Below are positions 1-7,721 of a stretch of DNA of 64,000 bases, in pieces. The notes beneath the pieces were generated by a model. The model made no database searches and was not told the origin of the DNA. It was given only the letters and a program-made list of their open reading frames with translations. Each line of letters opens with the position of its first letter. Position 1 is the first letter of the stretch. The stretch comes from DATEDA01 sp963820965 (GTDB lineage: Bacteria; Pseudomonadota; Gammaproteobacteria; Burkholderiales; SG8-39). Location: NCBI GenBank assembly GCA_963820965.1, contig CAWGCC010000064.1, forward strand, positions 62,001 to 126,000, given 5' to 3'. The position numbers and the translations under genes are program-made.

Positions 1-603
1 CAGCGCTTTCAGGATGGCGGTCACGTGGTTCTTCACCGTCGGCTCGGCCAGGTCGAGAGTTCGGCAAATCGCCTTGTTGCTCTTGCCGCGCATCATCAAG
101 GCTAGAACATCCACCTGACGGTCCGTCAGGCCAAGATCACGGGGCGACAGGGATGGCGGCTCCGTCCCGCTGGTGTCGGGAGATGGCTGCGATGGCGCCG
201 CTTCCCGGCGGACAAGGATGTCGGGGGGAATGTAGATACCGCCGGAAAAAATGAGACGCAACGCACTGAGCATGACCTCGCGTGTGGATGATTTCGGAAT
301 GAAGCCGAGCGCGCCGACGTCAAGTGCCCGCGCGACGTTTTCCCGATCATTGAAGGCCGACAGGACGACGGTGGAAATCGCGGGATAGCGCTCGCGCAAA
401 TCGGCGAGGACCTCGAAGCCGTTTCGATCCGGCAGGTTCAAATCGAGCAGGATGAGGCCAAGATCGGGATGTTCAGCGATGAGGCGCATCGCCTGCCGGC
501 AATCGGATGCCTCCACGATCACCGCGTCGTCGTTCAACTCCTTGAGGACGCCGCGCAAAGCGTCGCGAATCAGGACGTGGTCGTCAATGACGAGAACCTT
601 CAT
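1..603 (-). CDS. NarL/FixJ-type response regulator, C-terminus cut by window edge
   Basis: Transcriptional response regulator: phosphorylation of the receiver controls a LuxR-type helix-turn-helix that binds promoters. From the ATG at 603, residues 1-115 form a receiver with the acidic pair D7-D8, phospho-acceptor D54 in LLDLNLPD, and the conserved lysine in GFIPKSS. A Pro/Ser-rich linker follows. The helix-turn-helix starts at GLTDRQVDVL and reaches the signature TVKNHVTAIL at the window edge. About 201 codons are visible with no stop, so only the last residues are missing. Purine-rich AGGAG- and GGAGA-like stretches lie upstream of the ATG. No kinase gene is adjacent on the visible side, so its partner and targets are unknown. 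Confidence 0.93.
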   Translation of the reverse strand, partial: MKVLVIDDHVLIRDALRGVLKELNDDAVIVEASDCRQAMRLIAEHPDLGLILLDLNLPDRNGFEVLADLRERYPAISTVVLSAFNDRENVARALDVGALGFIPKSSTREVMLSALRLIFSGGIYIPPDILVRREAAPSQPSPDTSGTEPPSLSPRDLGLTDRQVDVLALMMRGKSNKAICRTLDLAEPTVKNHVTAILKAL

Positions 604-798
604 TCTCCAGAGGGTTCTCCTGCGGCTGAGATGGTGGAGTATACGTCAGGCCCCGCCGCGGAGAGGTTCGCCGCGGGCTCGAGGCGGGCAGGCTGCGCAG
701 CCAAGTGAGTTGACCTGCATCGACGGGTCGCTCAGGCCGCGGCGCGCGTTCTCCTCGAGGCGTGCGCCGGTCAAAGGCTTGCGCCGAGGTCGGGATAG

Positions 799-1134
799 AC
801 TCTCGATCCGGATTCGATCCTCTCCTTGTACGACGAGGGGGCCGTACTCTGGGGAACTCTTTCCCCCAAGCTGCTCGTCGGCAAGCCGGAGCTTCGCGGT
901 TACTTCGAGCGGGCGTTCAAGGCGCTGCCGGGACACAAGGTCGCTTTCGGCGAGCAGGTGATCCGGATCTACGGCGACGTCGCGATCAACAGCGGCTACT
1001 ACACCTTCTCGTATCTGAAGGATGGGCAGACGCAGAACATTCCCGCCCGTTACACCTTCGTCTATCGAAAGCGCGACGGGAACTGGATGATCGTCGATCA
1101 TCATTCGTCCGCGATGCCGGCACCGCCGAAATAG
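799..1134 (+). pseudogene. 5'-truncated SnoaL/DUF4440-like protein (SgcJ/EcaC type)
   Basis: The frame encodes the last ~110 residues of a NTF2-fold SnoaL-like protein. Recognisable pieces are DPDSILSLYDEGAVLWGT, then YFERAFKAL, DVAINSGYYTF, ARYTFVYRK and the family ending WMIVDHHSSAMP. Homology begins right after an in-frame TAG at 796-798. The usual N-terminal helix (a W-x-x-AL segment of 20-30 residues) is absent in all three frames upstream. The only start candidate is TTG at 826, which lies inside the domain. I therefore read it as a remnant, although an internal start giving a short protein of 102 residues cannot be excluded. No ribosome-binding site is visible and the neighbouring genes give no functional hint. 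Confidence 0.6.
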
Positions 1135-1311
1135 ACGAACCGTGCGCCCGGCTGGGCCGACGCGTTCTGTAGTGCTCCAGGCTAACCAGGGATTGGGGAC
1201 GCTGATGAAACACCGGGCGCTCGCACGACAGCGCGAGCAAGGATGAGGGATGTTGCGGATCGCACGGCCGCCCGGATTTGCGGCCGGCGCTGACGCATCG
1301 GGCGGTCCTCT

Positions 1312-3399
1312 CTAACCCAGCTCGATCACGATGTTCCCGCCGCCGTCGAGGCTCGCGCTTGCGCCCGGCGGAATGACGCAGGTCGCGTCGTACTCCTCGA
1401 TGATGAGCGGCCCCACGCGCGGCAGCGCCAGATCGGAGCGCCGAAGGATCGGGGTCTCGACCCAGCCGTGAGGCGCGCCGAACCAGGCCGCGCGCGGCGG
1501 CGGCGGCGCCGGCTCGGGCCGGCTCGAACGCACGCGCTCCGGCACGCCCGAGCCGTCGCGCAGCCCCTGCCCGACGACCTGGATCGACACCAGCTCCACC
1601 GGCTCCTCGGGTCCGGCGCGGTGGCCATAGGTCTTCTCGTGCTCCTCGCCGAACGCTTCCTCCAGATACTCGACCATCTTCTGGTCGAGCCGCCCGTCGG
1701 GCACCGACACCGTGAGCTCGTAGGTCTGCCCCTGGTAGTGCAGGGCCGCTGAGCGGCGCAGCCTCGCCTGCGCGCCGCGAAAGCCCTCGATCGCGAGCTG
1801 GGTCATCGCCTGGCCGGCCAGCGCATCCCAGGCGCCCTGGATCTCCCCCAGGTCGGCCTTGCGCAGGAGCCGCCGGAAAGTGCGCGAGTAGTGGTGCTCG
1901 ACGTCGGCATAGAGCAGCCCGAACGACGAGAAGAGGCCGGCGGAGGGCGGCACCACCACCCGGCTCATGCCCAGGGCGCTTGCCATTCCGCACGCGAAGA
2001 GCGGGCCGTTGCCGCCGAACGCGAACAGGGCGAACTCGCGCGGATCGCGTCCCCGCTCGGTCGAGACCGCCTTGATCGCCCGGATCATGTTCGATGCAGC
2101 GATCCGATGTGCGCCGTACGCCGCCTCCTCGGTCGACATTCCGAGCGGCTGCGCGATCGTTTCGGTGAAGACCCGCCGCGCCTTCTCCGCGTTCAGCTTG
2201 AGCGCACCGCCCACCAGATGCCCGGGGTTGATGTAGCCGAGCAGGACGTTGGCGTCGGTGACGGTGGCTATCGTCCCGCCCGCGTCGTAGCAGACCGGGC
2301 CCGGCGACGCGCCGGCGCTCTCCGGACCGATCTGCAACGCGCCGCCGCCGTCGATCCATACCAGCGATCCGCCGCCTGCGCCCACTTCGGCGAGGTCGAT
2401 CGCCGGTACCTTCAGGGTGTAGCCCGCGCCCGTGAGCAGGCGTGACCCGACCATGATGCCGGCGCCCACCGAATACTCGGCGGCGCGGGTCACCGCGCCG
2501 TCCTCGACGATCGCGGCCTTGGCCGTCGTACCGCCCATGTCGAACGTGATGATCTTCGGGAGCCGCATCGCGCGCGCGAGCGCCTGCGCACCGACCACGC
2601 CGCCTGCCGGGCCGGATTCGATGACGTTCATGGGGCGTTCCACGGCGGCGCCATCGGTGCTGAGGCCGCCGTTCGACTGCATCAGCAGCAGGCGGGCAGG
2701 GACGCCCGCGTCGTCGAGGCCCTTGCGCAGGGCGCGCAGGTAGTGCGCGACGACGGGCATGACGTACGCGTTCACCACCGTCGTCGAGGTGCGCTCGTAC
2801 TCCTTGATCTCCGGCAGCACCTCGCACGAGACGCTCAGCGGCAGGCTCGGCGCCTTCGCGCGGATGATCGCCTTGAGCGCGAGCTCGTGCACCGGATTGG
2901 CGAACGAGTTGAGCAGGCAGACGGCGATGGCCTCGACGTTCTCGGCGAGGAGCCGCTCGACGGCCTGCGCGGCGTCCTGCGGGTCGAGCGGGCGCTCGAT
3001 CCGGCCGTGGGCGTCGACGCGCTCGTCGACGACCCGGCGCAGGTAGCGCTCGACGAGCGGAGGGGGCTTCGTCCAGCCGATGTCGTAGAGCCGCGGCATC
3101 CGGAGCGTCCGGATCTCGAGGATGTCGCGGAATCCCTTCGAGGTGATGAGGCCGACGCGCGCGCCCTTGTGCTCGAGGATCGCATTGGAGGCGACCGTCG
3201 TGCCGTGCCGGATCTCCTCGATCGCCCTGCCGTCGAGCCCGGTCTCGCGGAACACCTCCGCAAGCCCGTCGACGATCGCCTCGGCATAGTTCCCGACGCT
3301 CGAGCCGACCTTCTTGGTGTGGATCGTGCCGTCCGAGCCGAGCAGGACGATGTCGGTGAAGGTCCCGCCGACGTCGACGCCGACACGATAGGTAACCAT
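1312..3399 (-). CDS. hyuA: Hydantoinase/oxoprolinase family protein, subunit A
   Basis: ATP-dependent amidohydrolase subunit of the N-methylhydantoinase A / 5-oxoprolinase superfamily, acting in the cytoplasm with the HyuB subunit. The 695-residue product is full length for the family (~690). It opens with the ASKHA-type phosphate-binding motif GVDVGGTFTD at residues 6-15. Near residue 290 it has the second nucleotide motif TFDMGGTTAK, then a central catalytic region rich in Gly/Asp (GAGGGSLVW) and the usual C-terminal domain. The ATG at 3399 was chosen because the motif starts immediately after it and because it overlaps the hyuB stop by one base (TGATG), indicating translational coupling. 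The substrate (hydantoin, oxoproline, or a ketone as in related carboxylases) cannot be told from sequence. Confidence 0.92.
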   Translation of the reverse strand: MVTYRVGVDVGGTFTDIVLLGSDGTIHTKKVGSSVGNYAEAIVDGLAEVFRETGLDGRAIEEIRHGTTVASNAILEHKGARVGLITSKGFRDILEIRTLRMPRLYDIGWTKPPPLVERYLRRVVDERVDAHGRIERPLDPQDAAQAVERLLAENVEAIAVCLLNSFANPVHELALKAIIRAKAPSLPLSVSCEVLPEIKEYERTSTTVVNAYVMPVVAHYLRALRKGLDDAGVPARLLLMQSNGGLSTDGAAVERPMNVIESGPAGGVVGAQALARAMRLPKIITFDMGGTTAKAAIVEDGAVTRAAEYSVGAGIMVGSRLLTGAGYTLKVPAIDLAEVGAGGGSLVWIDGGGALQIGPESAGASPGPVCYDAGGTIATVTDANVLLGYINPGHLVGGALKLNAEKARRVFTETIAQPLGMSTEEAAYGAHRIAASNMIRAIKAVSTERGRDPREFALFAFGGNGPLFACGMASALGMSRVVVPPSAGLFSSFGLLYADVEHHYSRTFRRLLRKADLGEIQGAWDALAGQAMTQLAIEGFRGAQARLRRSAALHYQGQTYELTVSVPDGRLDQKMVEYLEEAFGEEHEKTYGHRAGPEEPVELVSIQVVGQGLRDGSGVPERVRSSRPEPAPPPPRAAWFGAPHGWVETPILRRSDLALPRVGPLIIEEYDATCVIPPGASASLDGGGNIVIELG

Positions 3400-5195
3400 C
3401 ACTCCGACCCGCGGGGGGAGGGGAGCGGGTCGTGCCACTGCACCTTCGGCACCTCGCGCCAGCCGCGGGCTTTCCGGATCTCCTCGCGCCGCCGCTTGGT
3501 CGCCGCCTCGTCGACCACCCACCGCCCAGCATCGACGACGACGCCGTAGTCGGCCGCGGCCTTCTCCGGCGAGAGAAACTCGTTCCGCACGTCTTTCAGC
3601 ACTGCCGCCGGATCGCGCTCCAGCGGATCGCCCCAGCCGCCGGCGCCGGCCAGCACGTGCCGGAAGACATCGCCGCGCTTGATGTTCATCGTCAGTTTGC
3701 CGGGCAGCGTCCGATTCTCGTCGTCGGGGTTGAGATAGTTTTCCGACGGCCGGCCGGGGCTGCCGCCGTACAGGCCGAACGGCCGGTGGTCGCGGCGATC
3801 GGAGCGTACCTGCAGCACGCCCTCCGCTTCGTTGAAGCGGTAGTCGCGCCTGAAGGGCACGCCGCCCCGGTACTTGCCCGCGCCCGCCTTGTCGGGAACG
3901 AACTCGTAGGCGAGGAGCGAGATCGGATGCTCGGCCTCGGTCACCTCGATCGAGTGCGAGGCCATGTTCGCGAACATGTGCGAGTTCCCGTCGAGCCCGT
4001 CGGCCCAAGGCCGCGCCCCCCACGCGCCGCAGGTGAAGTCGACGTAAATGAACGGCCTGCGGTCGGCGTAGTAGCCGCCGATCGAGATCCCGGTGTTGCC
4101 GCCGTCGCCCGCCGCCTTCACCCGGTCGGGCAGCATCATCGCGAGCGCGCCGAAGATGCAGTCGGTCATGCGAAACCCGGTGAGCCCGCGCGCCGCGCAG
4201 GCCGCCGGCAGGACGCCGTTGCCGACCGTGCCCGGCGGACAGATCACCTCGATCGCGCGGAACACGCCCTCGTTGTTCGGGATGCCGGGCGGGAGCACCG
4301 AGCGCACGCCGGTGTAGGACGCGGCCTTGGTGAACGAGAGCGTGTTGTTGATCGCGCCCTTCACCTGTGGATGGGTGCCGGTCCAGTCGACCACCATGTG
4401 GCCGCCGGTCTTCCGGATGGTCACGAACAGCCGGATCGGCTGGCCGTAGTCGATGCCGTCGTCGTCGATCCAGTCCTCGAAGCTCCATTCGCCGTCCGGC
4501 AGCCGCTCGAGGGCGGCGCGCGTCAGGCGCTCGGCGTAGTCGATCGTCTCCTTCATGTAGGCCCTGGTCTCCGCCGGCCCGTACCTGGCGACGAGCTCGG
4601 CGAACTGCCGCTCGGCGATGTGGCAGGCCGCGAGCTGCGCGCGCAGGTCGCCGAACACCTGCACCGGGAGCCGGACATTCTTTTCGATGACGGTCATCAG
4701 CGTCTTGTTGATCTTCCCCGCCTCGTAGAGCTTGAGCGGCGCGATGCGCAGGCCCTCGGCGTAGATCTCGGTGGAATCGGACGCGTTCGACCCGGCGACC
4801 CGTCCCCCGACGTCGGTGTGGTGGCACACCGTGCACGCGAACCCGAGCCGTTCTCCGTCGTGATAGAGCGGCTTGAAGACGAAGATGTCGGGCAGGTGCA
4901 TGCCCCCGTCGAACGGGTCGTTCATGATGAAGACGTCGCCCGGCGCCATGTCGTCACGGAAGTGCCGCATGATCGATTCCATCGCCGTGGGCACCGACCC
5001 GAGGTGCCCCGGAAGCGTGAGCCCCTGCGCCACGAGCTTCCCTTCGGCGTCGGCGAAGCCGGTCGAGTAGTCCATGTTGTCCTTCAGCACGCCCGAGTAG
5101 GTCGTGCGGAAGACCGTGAGCGCCATCTCGTCGGCGATCGAGAACATGGCGTTCTTGAAGAGCTCGAAGGCGATTGCGTCGTGGCCGGCCGTCAT
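3399..5195 (-). CDS. hyuB: Hydantoinase/oxoprolinase family protein, subunit B
   Basis: Partner subunit of the adjacent HyuA. The 598-residue product is the normal family length. It shows Hydantoinase_B landmarks: an N-terminal FELFKNAMFSIADEMALTV helix, MDYSTGFADAEG, the metal-ligand-like FIMNDPFDGGMHLPD stretch, HHTDVGG, and the C-terminal GGAGGWGDPLERDP motif. I took the ATG at 5195, as family members start a few residues before this helix. A longer frame runs upstream but is Arg-rich and unlike the family. The two genes form an operon with a one-base overlap. Nothing upstream (5196-5437) looks like a gene or a clear regulator site, and no hydantoin transporter or racemase lies nearby, so the physiological substrate remains open. 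Confidence 0.92.
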   Translation of the reverse strand: MTAGHDAIAFELFKNAMFSIADEMALTVFRTTYSGVLKDNMDYSTGFADAEGKLVAQGLTLPGHLGSVPTAMESIMRHFRDDMAPGDVFIMNDPFDGGMHLPDIFVFKPLYHDGERLGFACTVCHHTDVGGRVAGSNASDSTEIYAEGLRIAPLKLYEAGKINKTLMTVIEKNVRLPVQVFGDLRAQLAACHIAERQFAELVARYGPAETRAYMKETIDYAERLTRAALERLPDGEWSFEDWIDDDGIDYGQPIRLFVTIRKTGGHMVVDWTGTHPQVKGAINNTLSFTKAASYTGVRSVLPPGIPNNEGVFRAIEVICPPGTVGNGVLPAACAARGLTGFRMTDCIFGALAMMLPDRVKAAGDGGNTGISIGGYYADRRPFIYVDFTCGAWGARPWADGLDGNSHMFANMASHSIEVTEAEHPISLLAYEFVPDKAGAGKYRGGVPFRRDYRFNEAEGVLQVRSDRRDHRPFGLYGGSPGRPSENYLNPDDENRTLPGKLTMNIKRGDVFRHVLAGAGGWGDPLERDPAAVLKDVRNEFLSPEKAAADYGVVVDAGRWVVDEAATKRRREEIRKARGWREVPKVQWHDPLPSPRGSE

Positions 5196-5437
5196 TCGCG
5201 CGCGGTGCTCAGGTCGAGGGAGCCCAGTATAGGATGAGGATGATCGAGATGAACGACGCCTACGGCGCGCTCGGGGCCGGGCGCGCGGGGCCAACGGCGC
5301 GATCGGGTCCGACGCGCGGGGCTGCGACGCGGCGATCCGCCCGCATCTGTCCGAGCGGGCCGCGAGTCAGAACATGCGGATCGTCGACGAGGTCGTCGCC
5401 GATACGATCAGCAGCGCGGTGACAGACCCCGGGTACG

Positions 5438-6115
5438 TCAAAGCTTTCGGCACAGAAGGTAGGACCCGCCATCCTCGACGTACCCGGTCGCCGCGGGGCC
5501 GAGGTCTTCATTGACGGCGGTTTGACGCCGCGCGCGCACCTCGCCGTTCGCCGGCGCGCCATCGTCGAGCCGCATGTCCACCGCGATGGCAATCTTGTCG
5601 GGGATGTTGGCGGTGCACAGGATCAGGCCGGCGAGGCCGACGGTCGCCGGGCCGGTGCCCATCGTGACCCCGGTCATGCCTCCAACGACGTTCGTCGGTT
5701 GCTGTGCCGCAAGCGCCGCGTTGGCAGGGTCGGTCGGACCGGGGACGAACCCGGCTTGTCGGAGATGCCACCAGAAGAGACGAGACTCGGGCTCGGGAAC
5801 AGAGGGTGGCTGGTTGTAGGCGCCATCGACGCTGCGGTTTCCCGGGGTTGACGGCGCGGCGGCGGGAACCGCGGTCAGACCCCAGCGGCCCTGTGCCTGG
5901 GGATCATCGCCCGGAAGGGCGTGGTAGCGGTCCTGATACGACGTGACCGCAGCCGCCAGTCCGTTGAGATCGACGATCAAGCTCCTGGTGCGGGCCTGCG
6001 TCGCGAGCTCGCGGCCCCAGAGAACGCTGCCTATGAGCACACCGATGACGCCCAGCACGATCGCAGCCTCAAGGAGCGTGAAACCCGCTTGAGCGGTGAC
6101 GTACGGGCGCTGCAT
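5438..6115 (-). CDS. Type IV pilin-like/type II secretion pseudopilin with prepilin leader
   Basis: Membrane-anchored pilin-like protein. The first ~11 residues form a short leader ending in Gly, followed by FTLLEAAIVLGVIGVLIGSV, the class III prepilin signal cleaved by PilD-type peptidase before Phe, with the conserved Glu at mature position 5. The rest (~195 residues) is a periplasmic domain with ALPGDDPQA and NRSVDGAYN segments, as in minor pseudopilins. The ATG at 6115 follows an AGGGGGT ribosome-binding site. It stands alone: no pil or gsp genes are in the window, so it is an orphan that must be processed and assembled by machinery elsewhere. The extracellular role is unknown. Confidence 0.8.
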   Translation of the reverse strand: MQRPYVTAQAGFTLLEAAIVLGVIGVLIGSVLWGRELATQARTRSLIVDLNGLAAAVTSYQDRYHALPGDDPQAQGRWGLTAVPAAAPSTPGNRSVDGAYNQPPSVPEPESRLFWWHLRQAGFVPGPTDPANAALAAQQPTNVVGGMTGVTMGTGPATVGLAGLILCTANIPDKIAIAVDMRLDDGAPANGEVRARRQTAVNEDLGPAATGYVEDGGSYLLCRKL

Positions 6116-6249
6116 CTACCCCCTGCTCTTCGATTGCGATGCCGTTACTGCCCGGCGAGGTTACCAGACGTCGTGTCCCGAGGAAGTGGTTCGCGCCCGT
6201 CCGCTGGAAGCAATATACCCGACCGCCGCGGTCCTGCGGGCGAGGCGCC

Positions 6250-6729
6250 TCAGAATGGAATGGGCGGCCCCCGCCACGTCTCGTCGCGCGGACGGGCGCG
6301 AGCAATCGCGGCAGTCGCCTCGGACCAGCCGTCGCAGGCGTTGCGCCCGGGACGGCAACGCAGCAGATTGAGGAGGCCCTTGCATGCCGCATAGAAGCGA
6401 AAGAAACGCAGGACCCGCCGGCGCTCGCCGGGGCCGAGCGGCTGCTCGCTGCAGATGAGCTTGTCGTCGGTCATGCCGCGATCGGTCAGCACGACGGCGC
6501 CCCAGGCCCGTAGCCGGATCCGGGTGCCGCGGCGCAGGCGCGGGCCCAGGACCACCGCGTCCAGCAGATCGCCTTCGAGGCCCAAGTACTGCGGCACCGA
6601 GCCGTAGTTGAAGGGGCACGGCAGCGGCGAGACGAAGGCGACTTGCCCGGTGGATCCGCGCTTGAGGAAGCTGCCGCGCGGGATCTCGATCAGAACCTCG
6701 ACCTCGGGCGGCCCGTCCGAGGTGCTCAT
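6250..6729 (-). CDS. Divergent soluble inorganic pyrophosphatase-like protein
   Basis: Family I inorganic pyrophosphatases hydrolyse PPi to phosphate with Mg2+ bound by conserved aspartates. This 159-residue protein keeps the fold signature: an EIPRGS start, PFNYGSVPQYL, EGDLLDAVVLG (in place of the usual DGDPLD) and DRGMTDDKLI (usual D-x-G-x-x-D-x-K). The first metal-site Asp of DGDPLD is Glu, and the Lys-Tyr-Glu triad after the first strand is not evident, so activity is uncertain. The C-terminal helix has FFRFYAACKGLLNLLRC. It is slightly shorter than typical (~175). The ATG at 6729 lacks a clear ribosome-binding site. It is transcribed divergently from the gene at 6873 across ~140 bp. Confidence 0.7.
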   Translation of the reverse strand: MSTSDGPPEVEVLIEIPRGSFLKRGSTGQVAFVSPLPCPFNYGSVPQYLGLEGDLLDAVVLGPRLRRGTRIRLRAWGAVVLTDRGMTDDKLICSEQPLGPGERRRVLRFFRFYAACKGLLNLLRCRPGRNACDGWSEATAAIARARPRDETWRGPPIPF

Positions 6730-6872
6730 CGGCGGGGTTTGGCCGCTGTTCACGAGCGATTTCACGGAGTCGTCCGCCTGGACGAGAACTCTACCCGCGG
6801 CGAATCGACCAGGCGATGGGGAGGCTCGGCCGGCTCCCGTACACTTAGCCAAAGCACCAAAGGTTGCGGCAG

Positions 6873-7721
6873 ATGGCCCAGGCCTCCATGCACCCGACGC
6901 AGGCGCGCGTTCCGACCAGGAGGCGGAAGCGGCGGCATGCCTTCTCGCCGCGCGCCGCGCTGCGACGGCGCGCGCTCCGGGCGCTGCTGGCCGCGCCGCC
7001 GGCGGTCCGGCTCGTCGCGGGCGTGGTCGTGGTCCTCGCACTCTGGTTCGCGGTCAACTGGCTGTACCAGGTCATCCGGAAGCCGGCCGAGCTCTTCTTT
7101 CCGGTCAGCGGCGCGCTCGCCAAATCTCGGTCCGAGACGTGGCGGCAGTACGAGCCGCTCTTCCGCAAGCACGCTACCGCAGTCATCACTCCAGACCTGC
7201 TGGCCGCGCTCGCCCAGGTGGAGGCCGCAGGGAACCCGGTGGCGCGAACCTACTGGCGGTGGCGGCTCACGTGGCATCCGTTCGAGCTGTACCGGCCGGC
7301 GTCCAGCGCGGTCGGCATGTACCAGATCACCGATGCGACGTTCCTCGAGGCGAAGCGCTACTGCATCCGCGACCACGCCGTGGTCGCGGACGGGCCCTGG
7401 CACGATGTGAGATCCTGCTGGCTCAACGACCTCTACACGCGCGTCATACCGAGCCACGCAGTCGAGCTGACGGCGGCCTACCTCGATCGCCGCGTCGCGG
7501 GCATTCTGGAGCGCCATCGCATCGCGACCGCGACGCTCCAGCAGAAGCAGGATCTCGCCGCCGTGATCCACCTCTGCGGTGCGGGCGCCGGTGCGTCCTA
7601 CGCCAACCGCCGCTTCCGGCTGATCGACGGCCAGCGGTGCGGCGATCACGACGTGCGCCGCTACCTCGCGCAGGTCAAAGCGGCGAAGCGGGTGTTCGCT
7701 CGGCTAGCGGCCGCCGCCTGA
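6873..7721 (+). CDS. Membrane-anchored lytic transglycosylase-like (SLT-fold) protein
   Basis: Probable peptidoglycan-active or goose-lysozyme-like protein. The 282-residue product has a basic N-terminus (RRRKRRHAF), one membrane segment at about residues 50-67 (VRLVAGVVVVLALWFAV) and an external domain. That domain shows the SLT pattern LLAALAQVEAAGNPVA, with the catalytic-type Glu, followed by SSAVGMYQITDATF. Four or more cysteines in the C-terminal half (RYCIRDH, SCWL, HLCGAG, QRCGDH) could form disulfides. An AAAGG site ten bases before the ATG at 6873 decides this start over a TTG at 6864. The last 18 bases overlap the convergent coiled-coil gene. Substrate specificity is inferred from fold motifs only. 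Confidence 0.75.
   Translation: MAQASMHPTQARVPTRRRKRRHAFSPRAALRRRALRALLAAPPAVRLVAGVVVVLALWFAVNWLYQVIRKPAELFFPVSGALAKSRSETWRQYEPLFRKHATAVITPDLLAALAQVEAAGNPVARTYWRWRLTWHPFELYRPASSAVGMYQITDATFLEAKRYCIRDHAVVADGPWHDVRSCWLNDLYTRVIPSHAVELTAAYLDRRVAGILERHRIATATLQQKQDLAAVIHLCGAGAGASYANRRFRLIDGQRCGDHDVRRYLAQVKAAKRVFARLAAAA

Noticed and set aside
986..3532. Long minus-strand Arg-rich frame overlapping hyuA
   Set aside because: Alternative frame of hyuA without motifs; the hyuA frame has nucleotide-binding signatures.
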